Positions 1-11,425 of a stretch of DNA of 64,000 nucleotides are shown piece after piece (the stretch's first letter is position 1; the number at the start of each line of letters is the position of its first letter). Under the pieces are notes generated by a model. It worked only from the letters and a program-made list of their open reading frames with translations, did no database searches and had not been told where the DNA came from. Source of the DNA: Oehlia diaphana (lineage: Eukaryota; Glomeromycota; Glomeromycetes; Glomerales; Glomeraceae); assembly GCA_003833135.1 (NCBI GenBank), contig QZLH01000002.1, positions 248,783 to 312,782 of the forward strand, given 5' to 3'. Both the position numbers and the translations under genes were made by a program.

Positions 1-815
1 AATAAACATCACCCGTGAGAATATCAAGAAAAAAATCACAAATAACTTTATGTTCTCTACTCAAACAATAGCTGCATATTATAACTAATGTAGTAGATTT
101 ACTAGTACTTGTTTTAACTGATAATTTATAATATTTTGGTGGCTTACCTTTTGTTCTATAATACTCAGGATTAGCTATCTCAAAAATGGAATTCAAATTG
201 CCTAATTTCATAATGTATTTCTTTCACACCAAAACCATTATTATTCTGATACTTCATGATAAATTATGTAAGAAATAAGAATTCCAATTAATTCAGCTGT
301 AGCATTTTCTGACACTGCAATTTGTATACTAATTTTTGCCATTGATATTGTAGTACTAAATTGAATCTTTTTATTAACAGTTTCTAACAGTTTCTGAATT
401 TTAAAAATTCTAAATCACTCAATATGGTGTAATGATAATAAGTCACTTTGAATTTCTTAAAAGATTATAATTTTGACAATTGTTTCAGCAGATGGTGCTA
501 CTTCAAACCAATGTGAATGAATAAATTCCAGATAAAAAATTGCTTAGGTAAATTGAAAAAAAATGTGATACTAATGTCTACATGGCATTTCTTGATTGAT
601 AATTAACATACACATACAAAATGATGTACAATCTGTAAAAATTACAATATAATAAGGTTTAGATGTTAAAGTTATTAAAACATAAGAAACTTTCCAAATT
701 TCTTGAATATTATCTTCAGGTATATCCAGTAAAAGTTTATATAGCCAAATTTAAAACATATTATAAATATGCTCAATTATTTCAGCAGTAAATGGAAAAT
801 TAGATTCATTAACCT
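1..815 (-). pseudogene. Decayed SWIM-finger (MULE/FAR1-like) transposase, C-terminal part, cut by window edge
   Basis: Reading the minus strand from about 815 downward gives transposase-like sequence with several stop codons and frame changes. A stretch near 640-600 reads as a SWIM zinc finger (Cys-x-Cys ... Cys-x-His, in CMCMLIINQEMPCRH). A final open stretch of 70 codons (211-1, still open at the window edge) contains KGKPPKYYKLS followed by a Cys-x2-Cys-x4-His-x3-Cys knuckle (CSYCLSREHKVIC). From memory, a basic GRPP-type linker and a zinc knuckle close many Glomeromycotina MULE/FAR1-like transposases. The catalytic region is not recognisable here. The ATG at 211 is preceded by an in-frame TGA, so it is just a surviving piece of the old frame. 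Family assignment is inference. Confidence 0.5.
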
Positions 816-1369
816 AGATATAGAGTATAATAAATAATGAGTATATAATGCAACATAAATCTGAGATTTTTTTCTAATAAACTAATCCAACTTAACACAA
901 CTTTAACCTAATGCAAATTGAATTTTTTTTTCCTAACAAACTAACCTGTCCTAACCTAATCCTGACCTAATCTTAACTCTAACTCTAACTCTAACTCTAA
1001 GCTAATGTAAATTAAGTTTTTTCTTTTCTAAATTTAATATAACAAGCATAACAAAATATTTCAAAATTATTAAAAAAAAATCATAAAGACAGGAGTTGTA
1101 AATGATATTAAAAGGAAAAGGATAAGTAAATAGAGAAAAAGAATGCTTATATAACAAATGAAGAAAAGAGAAAAGTTTACGAAAGAGAAAAAAAGTTTAT
1201 GAGAAAAAAAATAATGAAATCAAATAATCAATAAATATTTAACTTATATAGTTACACAAATCACATAAATTCACAAGCCACTGGTAAAAATTACCACTGG
1301 TAATATATAGTAATTTCCTTTAATTATTTATCTTTTAAAATAACTAATTATTAAAAGGATAAATCTAAA
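816..1369. other. AT-rich intergenic stretch with no gene seen
   Basis: I see no coding sequence on either strand. It holds the CTAACT repeat listed separately and a small inverted/direct repeat of CCACTGGTAA around 1280-1302. Confidence 0.5.
942..1000. repeat. Short tandem repeat, CCTAAC-like decaying into CTAACT units
   Basis: Positions 974-1000 are about four and a half perfect copies of the hexamer CTAACT. The 30 bases before it are irregular CCTAAC/CCTAAT variants. The unit resembles a degenerate telomere-like repeat, but it is too short to call an interstitial telomere. Confidence 0.55.
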
Positions 1370-1682
1370 TGTAACATCCTGTTATGCATCTTATTTGTAA
1401 CAATTCCCAATTTTATCCAATTAAAATTTAAGATCAGGAGTAATGTAAACAAAAAACAAAAGATCAGTCGTATAACCAAGACAAAGAATTTTTTAAAAAA
1501 TTTTAAGAAACTGCTTATAACTTAAAATTTTGTCTATGAAACTGTCTTAAGTACATTAAGTAAAAGTTTTCCAAATTAAATTTTGCTTATAAAAATTTTA
1601 TTTGTAAAACACATACTAAATTTATTATTAAAAAAAAATAAAAAAAAGATGTTACAAATAAGATATGTAACAGGCTGTTACA
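1370..1682. mobile_element. 313-bp element with 33-bp terminal inverted repeats (MITE-like)
   Basis: The left arm (1370-1402) and the reverse complement of the right arm (1650-1682) match at 29 of 33 positions. Both start with TGTAACA and end with CTTATTTGTAACA. The interior is AT-rich and non-coding. No convincing target-site duplication flanks the arms, so the superfamily is undetermined and the true ends could lie slightly outside. Confidence 0.55.
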
Positions 1683-1962
1683 AATACATTTATTCATTAA
1701 TTATTTATGCATAAAATTTTGCAATTGCATTCTAAAATAGATCATGAACAGATGCTTTGTATATAATGCAAATTTTGTTATAAAATATTATCTTAATTTT
1801 TATTTGAAAAACACTGTATAACAAAACCAAATGAATAAAGAAAATTCAAAAAAAGGTATTTAATTTATGTCTTATGTTAATAAAATAAGATCAAAAATCA
1901 TAAATATGAATTTATATTGAATAAATTATAAAACATCCATATAATAATAGTTCTGAATTTTA

Positions 1963-4526
1963 ATGAGAAAATATGTACGCAAAAAGAAAAAAGCAGATTT
2001 CTGTCGTTCTTATGGCATTAATCTACAAAATGAATATTCAACTTGCAATAAATATTATGAAAGACGTAAGAATACATGAAAAGAAATAGATCCAATCTCT
2101 AGAAAAAAATTGAAACTTGAAGATGGTTTAATTGTAAATATACCAGTTCCTCATCAAACAAATATCGATTCTAGTCAAATTCCCTTTACCCATCTTACAA
2201 ACCTTGAACTAAATAATATTATACAGGACCAGTATAATGATAATGTTGATGAATGCAATGATGAAATAGATGGACTTCTGTATGACTTAAGTGAAATACA
2301 AGAGATAATTTCTAAATAATTTCAGGATGCAGAGAATTTGAATGAGCCAGTAAAGTTAACATTTGAAATAGAGCTTGATTCAAGACTTGTTGAGTGTACC
2401 TTTACAGAATTTCAGCCTGATATAAGTGATCTTAAAGCAATTAAGGAAAATTTCCATCAATTAGCAAATATTCTTATTTTGCCACTTGAATATGGATCTG
2501 GTTATTACTGGGAGATTCAAAAAATACATCTTGTTACCAATAAAAAGAAATTTACAGGTTGTGCTATAATATATCTTGGATGTATACAACAAGAGGATCG
2601 GCAATGGCAAAGACCTGAAAATTTGCCAGTTATTCTTGTATGGGAAATATTGTACTTACTATTGATTCCCAACAACAACACATTCTTGTCCAAGATAGTC
2701 ATCAGCAAGCACATGAACATCCACAATATAGAAAAGTTGCATTTCCAGAAGCAGCAAAGCAATAGATTCAGAACAATATCAAATATAATTTGCATAATCC
2801 AGAATTGTATAAATGTCTTCAATACCATAAACTTATTGATGCATAAATCCATACTAAAGAACAAGTATATTACTGGGCATCTGTTTTTAGTAAAGATACA
2901 TATATATTCAATTCTGAAAATCAGCTTTTATCAGTAAAAGAATATCTTAAAAAAAAATCATACTTTAAAACCATTTACTACTTGGAAAATGATTTCATAA
3001 AAGCTCTTAGATTCGCAACGCCTTTGTTTAATCAGATTGGTATTACAAACTTGAAGGAGATCATTGTGGATTCTACTTTTAAAACAAACCAGGAACGCTT
3101 TGAACTTTTTGTTGTAAATGCAAATTGTGGGGAATATGGAATGCCAATAGCATATTTATACCTTCTAACGTGTAATGGCACAACAGATGCATATAATGAT
3201 CCTAAGAACTAAGTTAATACTAGAGTACAAGCCTTACGTGAATTTTTTACTAGTCTTCGAAATGAAGGATTGTTACCAACCTTTGTTTTAATAGATAAAG
3301 ACACAAGAGAAATATCAGCCATAGAAGAAGCATGGTCATGGACAGTAAATCTACAACTTTGTTATTGGCATTTAGAGCATGCTATTGAACGGCGTTTAAA
3401 AGACAAAAAGTCAAAATCAACTGGTTATTCAAAAAACAAAGCAATAGAAGCTCACTAGCAGTTTGATTTTATTGAATCAACATGGATTTCAACTGGTTGT
3501 GCTGGAAGGTTATGCCCAGATGATAAGATTAAGGAAATTATCAATATAGTTAAAAGATATGCAATTATGCATCCACTAATCCCAGTAGCAAAAAATACTT
3601 TTTGGAACTCTGCTCAAATCTACCAATACGTACAAGAAGCATATCAGTTTTGTCATAGCAATAATCTTTCCAAGTTGTGGGGTTATCTGTGGATAAACTG
3701 GTACAACAGAAAAGATTGGAAGTTGTTTGCTCGTTCAGCTTACTCATCAGCAATGCCTTTAGCCCGGACAACAATGATTACTGAAAGCCATTGGTGAGTA
3801 CTCAAATATAATTATAAGTATAATTATAATCACCCACATCTTGATCGACTTACACAAATTCTTGTAGAACAGTTAGTACCAGATTCAGATCTCAAACTGA
3901 CTCAGTACCATACAAATCGCAACTTTCCAGCATGGTGGCAAAACTTCAAGAAGGATTGGAACAAAGCTGTAAATACAAATATTGAACCTGGCATGGATGA
4001 AAGATACCATATTGATGCAATTAACTGGATATGTTCCTGTCCAGCATACTCTCAAAGTCGCTATCTCCTCTGTAAGCATTTGGTTGCAAAAAAAAATATT
4101 TTGCCAACCTTTATGGAAACAGTGCGTCACCATGACTATCCTCTGGTCTCTTTTGGTGCTGATAAAATATCATCAATTTGCCAAGAAAATGATCCCTGGG
4201 AAAGGTATGGACCAATTATTATTGAAGATTACTTAATCAAAGAATCCCACCCAAGTTCTAGTAATTTGCAGAGTATAGAATTAGCAGAAAGAAATAGTGC
4301 AAAAGACGAAATAGAGGTGAAGTTGAATCACTATGAAAAAATCTTTAATTTGGCATTGGTATTATATCAAAGAGAGAAAGATAATACTCATTTCGTAAAG
4401 AGCTTTGATTCTCTTATGAAGCCAGTCGTCAAAGCTGTAGAGGAGTGTGAAAAGAAGCTAGGCGCTCATACACAACAGAGTACATGGAGTTCTGAAAGTG
4501 GAAAACTTGCTTTTTGGTTGCGTTAA
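1963..4526 (+). pseudogene. Decayed MULE-type transposase with SWIM zinc finger
   Basis: One long transposase can be followed from the ATG at 1963 to the TAA at 4524-4526, broken by seven in-frame stops (2077, 2317, 2763, 2844, 3210, 3456, 3795) and one frameshift near 2640. The MULE DDE core is visible. The first Asp is at about 3069 (IIVDSTFKTNQERF), the second at about 3294 (LIDKDTREISAIEEAW) with a following CYWHLEHAI block, and the Glu at about 3783 (TTMITESHW). The SWIM finger at about 4036-4083 reads CSCPAYSQSRYLLCKH (Cys-x-Cys ... Cys-x-His). The frame continues uninterrupted from 3798 to the end. The element cannot encode a working transposase. Full-length relatives are abundant in Rhizophagus (family knowledge). 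Its terminal repeats were not found. Confidence 0.85.
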
Positions 4527-4618
4527 ATAAAGTTATCATAGAATAAAATTAATGTATCATTTATTAATTGCGTTAAATAAAGTTATCATAGAATAAATTT
4601 GAAGTATCGTTTATTATT
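4519..4618. repeat. Tandem duplication of a 50-bp unit across the transposase stop codon
   Basis: The segments 4519-4568 and 4569-4618 share an identical 28-bp core beginning GCGTTAAATAAAG, with a period of exactly 50 bp. The first copy contains the stop codon of the decayed transposase, so the duplication repeats the gene's last codons and early 3' flank. Confidence 0.8.
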
Positions 4619-4619
4619 T

Positions 4620-5500
4620 GAATATAGTCTAATATAAAGTATTAATAAAATAACATAAAAAACAACTGAAAGAATTATATCTGTAAAATATGCTGCTATT
4701 AAATAAATATATATTAAAAAAGTTCTACATTGTCGAAAAGATAGAACAAAAAAGAAAAAAAAAATTGAACGAAAAAAAGATTTTGCTAGAAATATCATAT
4801 ATCTGATGGTGGGTCGGATCAGATCGACATCACGTGACTGCCACTTTTTTTTTCGCCATGGCTAGGGTTCTAAGGGTGATAGTCATTTTAAATCACTAAA
4901 CAGCTATAAATTGCCTATATCTGTAAAATGGCTAAATTTAATGGTTTGAGTCCTGTACACCGAGTCATTACAGTGTCATTACTCAATTTAATAACAGGCT
5001 ATAAGCTTTACTATAATCTTTGCTGATTTTATTTCGTGTTATCAGTTATCAAATAATTCTACAAAATTTTTTTACTTTTTAACTAAAGAAATCTTTAAAT
5101 AAATGATATCTATAATAACTAAACTGATGGAATGAAATTGCTGCATCAATTTGTTTCTTTCGTTTGAATTCCTATTTTATTAATCAGTTAATAATAATAA
5201 TATATTACTAAATTTAAAGAAATCTATTATTATAAATAATTTTTTCTATGTAATTATATTAGATGAATATTCCTGCGCCACAAATTTTATATTTGAAATT
5301 ATATAATTAAGTTATAATATTGCGCTGAAATATGCTACCTCCTAGTATGTAGTTACTCTTAACGTTTTAAAATGTCGTTAATTTATGAATATTCAGATTT
5401 TAAAAATAAAAAAAATTATTTTGCTTTAAAATCTTTTATAATTATAATTATAAACAAGCCTTTAACAATGTTCTAGACTAATGTATTTTCATTTAATTGT
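4620..5500. other. Intergenic stretch with a GC-richer patch
   Basis: No gene seen. A less AT-rich patch at about 4806-4885 (GGGTCGGATCAGATCGACAT, then CACGTGACTGCCA and CGCCATGGCTAGGG) stands out and could be the old terminus of the neighbouring MULE. No matching inverted copy was found upstream of 1963, so this is unproven. Confidence 0.35.
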
Positions 5501-6309
5501 CTATTCAGTTATAAATTCTCTTTTTTTTCTATTTCTATTACATTTAACACCTATTATTGCAGCTATTACAGCGGATACACCACCTATAACCGATGCTACA
5601 ATTGCAGCTATTGATTCAGTTGCAATAAACGGTTGTGCACTAGAAGTCTTTATAATAGAGAACAAGTTAGCAATAAATTATTCCTTTTTCTTATAAATAA
5701 CTTATTTTTAATACTTACATTGGGTGAACTGCTTGTTTTTGAAACCGAGGTGCTTTGAACAGGTTGAGATTCAGGTAAGTTTGGCGGCTTTGACGTATTT
5801 TCAGGATTCTATATATGTATTGAGGAGTAATTACGTTAATCGTTTGTAACATTAAGTTATTTATAAATTATTTATTAATAATAAGTACTCACATTTGGTG
5901 AACTGGTTGTTGAGGAGATCGGGTTGGTTGTAACAGATTTAGGCAAGTAAGTTTCGTCACATTTATTAAAACATCCATTGCCGATGCAACATAAACTGTA
6001 GTCATAATTTTTTCCGCAACAACCATATCCGCAAAGACTTATTAGTTTAGCTGTGGATCCTAAACCATAGCATCTCCACAAAATATCCCAACCACAATCA
6101 TCTCCTAAAATATTTATGTTTATTAATAATTATAAGTAAAGCATACGAGGATTTCATTACATACCACCACCGTGCATTTGTAATTCGCCACCACAGTAAG
6201 TACCAACGCTGCCATATCTATCAGGTTTAGCGCATTTGCAAGCAAAAATATCAGAGATAAAAAAGGTGTATAAGTTTAAAAAAAAAAGAAGTCGAATAAG
6301 ATAGTTCAT
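5501..6309 (-). CDS. Small Cys-rich secreted-type protein with C-terminal membrane anchor
   Basis: Four exons on the minus strand (6309-6165, 6104-5893, 5808-5719, 5647-5501) join in frame through GT..AG introns to give 197 residues. Residues 1-23 are a hydrophobic signal peptide. Residues 24-108 hold 15 cysteines, many in paired patterns (CKC, CGYGCC, CCIGNGC), ending before a Ser/Thr/Pro-rich stalk of about 50 residues. Near the C-terminus is an Ala/Ile/Val/Gly-rich transmembrane helix (SIAAIVASVIGGVSAVIAAI) followed by a basic tail (KCNRNRKKREFITE). That layout predicts a type I plasma-membrane surface protein with an extracellular disulfide-rich head. Exons 2 and 3 both end in SSPN and their donor-side intron sequences resemble each other, suggesting exon duplication. 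I do not recognise the family and assign no function. Confidence 0.75.
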
Positions 6310-7007
6310 TTTGTATGATAATGTTGATGGATGAATGAAACATGGATTTAAATAAAATAAATTCTGACTTCTTGCAACAAATCGGCAATTACAAACAAAT
6401 TTTACAATAAAGGCATCTTTATTAATTATTATTTATTATTTGTTCAGACGTCTCATGTTCTTATTAGTTCATCTCTAAATTGTTTTTTTGATCACAAATC
6501 AATTTCTAGAAGTTATGGTTACCGTTACCAATAGTCCATTTATATATTGCCTAATTAAGATATGACATATTGGCACATTGTCGACAAGTCCCATATCCGG
6601 ATATATCCAGATGTGACCCAGTTACGATCGAAGCATTACATAATGCTAGTTGCCAGGTTACACGTGCTCCTTGCACGTGACCGTGGGGTTGTTCTTTCAA
6701 CATAGTTTTACTTTAAAACACTATAGTTTAAGAAATCTCTCACCAAATAGGTGCATTTTTTATATTTAAATAACATTGAAACTTTCTTTTATTCTCATTT
6801 TCAAATTTAATGAAGGTGTTCCAAATACTTATCTTTTTTATAAAATATCTTGCTTTTTTAAAAAAATAAAAAAAAATCCATTTTTATAATAAAAAATTAA
6901 ATATCTTTAAGTATAATTTTAAAGGAAAAATTAAAAAATGAGCTATTTTAAGTTTTTTAAAGTTATGGAGTTGAAGTTATACTTTTAGTATTATATAAAG
7001 GGTGAAT
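6310..7007. other. Intergenic stretch upstream of the Cys-rich gene
   Basis: No coding sequence seen. A GC-richer patch at about 6575-6690 contains two CACGTG hexamers a few bases apart (about 6661-6679) some 350 bp upstream of the Cys-rich gene's start codon. Whether they act as a bHLH/bZIP-type site is unknown. Confidence 0.3.
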
Positions 7008-7274
7008 TTATTCCTCACCCCGGGTGAGTAATAAATCTGGAGCCAATCTTTGAATTAATAGGTTAATATCATCATTTCCTGTCGACTTATCAACAAGTTC
7101 TTTTTGGTCACATTCATCATACCAAGCAGGAGCATTGTATTCATTATCGCATTTTGGGCAATTACCAAAATGTGGAAGTTCCTCATCACTACCAAAATCT
7201 AAACTGTCTAATATATCAAATTTATATTCTGATATTTTTAAAATTCGTTTCGATTTAGACTTCAAGTATTTCAT
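7008..7274 (-). pseudogene. Fragment resembling the N-terminal Cys-pair region of Rhizophagus-type kinases
   Basis: An 88-codon open frame from an ATG at 7274. Its middle (NCPKCDNEYNAPAWYDECDQ) resembles the Cys-x2-Cys ... Trp-Cys-x2-Cys pattern at the start of the kinase at 58264 in this window, and GNDDINLLIQ resembles the following NKDIDKFIQ. The third cysteine is replaced by Tyr, and no kinase domain follows downstream. It is probably a decayed or truncated kinase start, but could be a short lineage-specific gene. Confidence 0.35.
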
Positions 7275-9770
7275 ACTGTGATATAAATTGTGTACAATCA
7301 GGTGATAAATGTCGGGATCAGCCGATTATTCATGTTAACTATATTAATATACTTTTTTATTGGATAATTATGAAGTATCATTTTTTTAGGAAATAAATAT
7401 TTCTTTAGAATGCACACAAGTATTTTTCGGTAATATTAATTAGGAACAATGCAAAACTCCTCCAACTTTAAGAATATAGGGTGCATTCATAAATTTTAAT
7501 TGGATTGGATAGATTTGAATCCATATTCACAAATTACAAAATTGGATTGGGTTGTCGATACAATCGACATAATTTTTTTTTTGTCAAATAATTTTTCTCA
7601 AAAATCTAATCCTCTTATTTGTGAATAAGCATTGAATTTTATGATGATCTGATTCAATTCAAATGGATTGAAAATCCGAAAATCGTGCGAATTTATACAC
7701 TTCCACTTAACCTAACTCTAGGCGATAATTAGACCAATAGTATTTCCCGATTTCGCTGCTCAGAAAATAGTCCCCCATATAAATGCAGAAACGGAAGCAG
7801 AAGGGGTGAAGGTGTGTGTCAAGTATTTTTAGTATGATCACGCGCAGAGCGAAATGCGAACATGTAAAGTGATAGAGTATTAAGGTTATCAACCAATTAA
7901 CTTATTTTATTAAAATAAACCTAATGAGCTGTGTTTTATCCTTCTAATTACTAAATGGCAAAACATTTTTTTTTAAATTTATAGGATTATCGAAAGTAAA
8001 GTTAATTTGTTGCGGAAAACTTGATATTTTCTTTCTATATAGGTTTGAGTCGCTTCACTATAATTGGTAAATAAATTACAGTCAATAAATAATGTGATCA
8101 CAAGATTATAAATATACCAACGTGATTTATAATTAAGAATTTTTCTAATTATCACCGGGGGTGATGATCACCCCGATGATATAAGCCTTCTTTATTAATA
8201 GTGGATCTCTAAAAAAGTATTCGTAACTATTTTCCAACATTTGCATGTATTTACGTCGTTTTTCGCCGATCATGGGAGAGAGAAATTGGTCTTGTCAGTT
8301 TTTTATCCCAATGGTTGTATATTTATCGGTGTATAATATCGAATAGGTTGAATAACGGATTGTTAGAGCCCCAAAGCCATCTTATTTCGTTTCAGTCTAG
8401 ACAATCTATATCTCGGATTTAGTTACTGAATATCACAAGATTTTTTGATGCGATATTTGTTGTAACAGTCATGATTTCCATGTTTGTTAAAAATAATGTG
8501 ATGGATTCCTTGTTTATTCATTTATTATTATTTTCTCCTTAACCTTCTTTAAAAAGGTTTATCTCATATCATATTGTAAATTCTCTTCTTTTGTGATGCC
8601 CTTTATCATAAACATGATGTTGAGCTGACCTTGATTATTTTTTTTTTTCTTATTTGCATTAACGATTCACTGACATTTTGGATTAAAATAAGATTATATT
8701 AAGCAAACACTAAAATATTACTATTTCCCGCCCAATATACCGATAATTTACACAAAGTTATTCCCAATTTGCTGACGCTATCACACGTCACAATTCTGAC
8801 TCAAACACCGATTGTTCCATGAATTATTCCTATAAAATTAAATATTATATTATTGTTCCTTAATTTTTTTAAAAAAAGTAACTGAATATGGCACTTACAG
8901 TCTTACAATATATTTAAGTCTCATCGTAACTTTTTCATGCGAATATTATTGAAGCAGGCTAATTCAAAGAAAGAAAAAAATAAGATTATAAATTCATTAC
9001 ATCACATGGAATTAGAAAATTTATACATTATATTTATTAATATATATATATATATGTATATGTATACCTTTTGAAAGCAAAGGGAGATACTCGAAACATC
9101 AATAATTCAAAATAATTTGTTGAATCAAAAACTAATTAAGCGAGACTATTTGTTGTCAGTAATTTGCTATGACTGACTTTCAACCGAACCTTTGCTAACG
9201 TGGAGTCGCGGACGCTTTCCTCTACGGTTAAAAGAATGAAATGTCTATACATTTACAGAAAAATAAAATACCAACTTTTTTATCCATTATTATCACGTGA
9301 ATTTCACGTATAGAGTAGATTATCAATCAGTAGATTGGATATGACGACCTATTTAGTCTACTATCAGTAATTAAAGTTATATAGTTGCATGTAGATAGTA
9401 CTGAATTGTGTTCTTCCTAGATATAGAAAATAAAAAGGTATATAACGATTCATATTTTTTACTTTTAAGATATAATATTTCACTTAGCCATATTCCTCCA
9501 TTTTGAGCTCGTTCCATTCTTGATGAACTTGAGATAATTTCATACCATAGCAAAGAATATTGTTGAAAGAAATACTTAGCTACAAAACGTTTCAGTAAGA
9601 TTTCACTCTAATTGTTAAACTTATCTTTAGGAGGCAGGCACTAAATGATCATTTCAAAAAAATTAATTCATAACAACTAAATTTTAAAGATTTCGTCATA
9701 ATATCCTCCTCCATCTTTGTCACAGTATTCTCTCTTCATCGACACAGTATCAACAAATAAGAATAGTAGG
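7275..9770. other. Long AT-rich intergenic region with no gene recognised
   Basis: No protein-like reading frame of note on either strand. Visible structure includes an odd-length palindrome around 8156-8173 (GGGGTGAT/ATCACCCC), an imperfect AT-rich inverted structure around 7475-7690 (ATTCATAAATTTTAATTGG facing similar sequence) that could be a worn MITE, and a TA microsatellite near 9040-9062. No tRNA or rRNA pattern was noticed. Confidence 0.4.
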
Positions 9771-9779
9771 AATTCGAAT

Positions 9780-10529
9780 TCATTATCATCAAAGACACGC
9801 AAAAACAACACAGAGATTATTATGAGGATGATGCACATCATAGGAAAAGGATTTGGTCATATTTAGAACGAGGTTCTGGAAAAGACCAAGTAATTATAAT
9901 TACAATAAGAATTTTCATAATTAAATATTTATATTCACATTCTAAATCTATAAATTTTAGGACCGCATCACAGGGGAGAAACTCGCATGCGTATCGTAGA
10001 AGATAATTTTATGTTAAATCTAGAAACGGACGATAAGATTGCATTCTGGATGATTATCAATTAAACCAATTTATATGAAGAACAAAGCTATAATGATTAC
10101 AAGATTAACTCAATTGTGAACATAATTTATATTCTGTTTCCATTTCTCCTATTGGGAGTACCAGAATTATCATTGTCTTATGATCGGGCATCATTTTTAT
10201 AACGCCATCAAAGTTATTGGAATGCTATGATATGAAAAAGAGACGTTACGTGGAGTTTGCCCCCTTTTACTTTTGATATATTAGATATTAGAGATTTATC
10301 TTGCAGTAAACGATATGAGATGATCTTTAGGTAAAAACTATTTAACTATTGTATACTATTTTACGTGTTAAAATATAAGCTGATAAATTTTATTTATTTA
10401 ATAAAATTTAGCTATGACTGGAAGAAACTGGGTAGAGTTATGGGAGCACACGGCAAGGAGAATGCGCCGAAATTTAAGTTTTCGTTGTACTGCTCAACGA
10501 TGCGAGAGAATACATTACACAAAATTGTA
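9780..10529 (+). pseudogene. Decayed gene of unrecognised family with one membrane segment
   Basis: Protein-like sequence runs through three blocks: about 9780-9891 (acidic then RKRIWSYLERGSGKDQ), 9961-10331, and 10413-10529 after an intron-like stretch (GTAAAA ... AAATTTAG). The central block reads continuously in one frame but carries three stops (TAA about 10062, TAA about 10199, TGA about 10232). It includes RGETRMRIVEDNFMLNLETD, a hydrophobic run (IVNIIYILFPFLLLGVPEL) and KRDVTWSLPPFTFDILDI. Frame continuity between the first and second blocks is not clean, so there is also a frameshift or a different splice. I do not recognise the family. Confidence 0.4.
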
Positions 10530-10652
10530 GTCAATTGATGATATGTTAGGAATTATTTTGAATAAGATAATGGAGTAGAGGGTAAAGATTATGATGAATA
10601 AGGAAATTAAGATTAAGAGGAGATGAATTTAAAATCTTCTCACTCAAGAAAT

Positions 10653-10970
10653 TTAACTAAATTCGTAGTCATCAAGCAGGGTAGTTGTTCCAATAACTGG
10701 GTCTCTTCTGCCAAATCCAATAAAGCGATTCTGAGATACTCCCATGGTATTGGTAATATAGTTTATAGTTGACTGATGTGGAATCGTTGTACCAAAAGAG
10801 ATAACTTGTTCCGGAATCAGTGGAGTCTGGCTCATAATTCACTCTTCTCTTTCTTCTTGCTCTTTAAGTGATGATGGTATATTTGGTGAAAATTTTCTTG
10901 ATCGTCACGTACAGTACATATCATAAGGCGAACGACCAACAGGTGGTACGCAATAAAGATTATGCTGAAA
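10653..10970 (-). pseudogene. Unrecognised short decayed gene with two TGA stops
   Basis: A single minus-strand frame can be read from about 10970 to the stop at 10653 with only two interruptions, both TGA. It includes HNLYCVPPVGRSPYDMYC, then after the first TGA RSRKFSPNIPSSLKEQEE, and after the second a 60-codon open piece ending in DDYEFS. Composition is protein-like, not low-complexity. Either TGA could be a former CGA or TGG. There is no recognisable domain. It lies just downstream of the other unrecognised decayed gene on the opposite strand. Confidence 0.3.
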
Positions 10971-11425
10971 GGACTTTTGTTTACCTTATAAATCAAAAAG
11001 GAGAAAAGACAATTTATTGAATATCCTCTGATTGGAAATTTAAATAAGGAACTGTAACAAAAGAGACTATGTAAAAAAGAGGATATTAATTTGAAAGTAT
11101 TATTTATTAATAAAATTTATAATTGAATAATTGAATATCATTAAATATCAATTACATCTTTATTAGTATTAAGAAAGTTGAATTTTTACTAAAGTACACT
11201 TTTTGGAAAGAATGATTTATTTAATAAAATAGACTGAAATGATGGATTGTTAATATTTTACAAGATAATACAAAAAAAAATATTTTAAGTATCTACAAAT
11301 ATGACAAAATAAAAATACATATACAAATGATGATTTATCCGTTTTAAAAATGGGAAATGAATGATTTCTTCGTAAGCGAATAAAAAAAAAGAAAATTCAC
11401 GTTCCATAAATACTAAAATTCTAAT
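10971..11425. other. AT-rich intergenic stretch, nothing recognised
   Basis: This separates a decayed minus-strand gene from the 3' end of the MYB-like gene. I see no coding or structured feature here. Confidence 0.4.

Noticed and set aside
1963..4526. Recoding or an alternative genetic code as explanation for in-frame stops in the transposase
   Set aside because: Neighbouring intact genes end normally at TAA, TAG and TGA, and the element also has a frameshift, so decay is the simpler reading.
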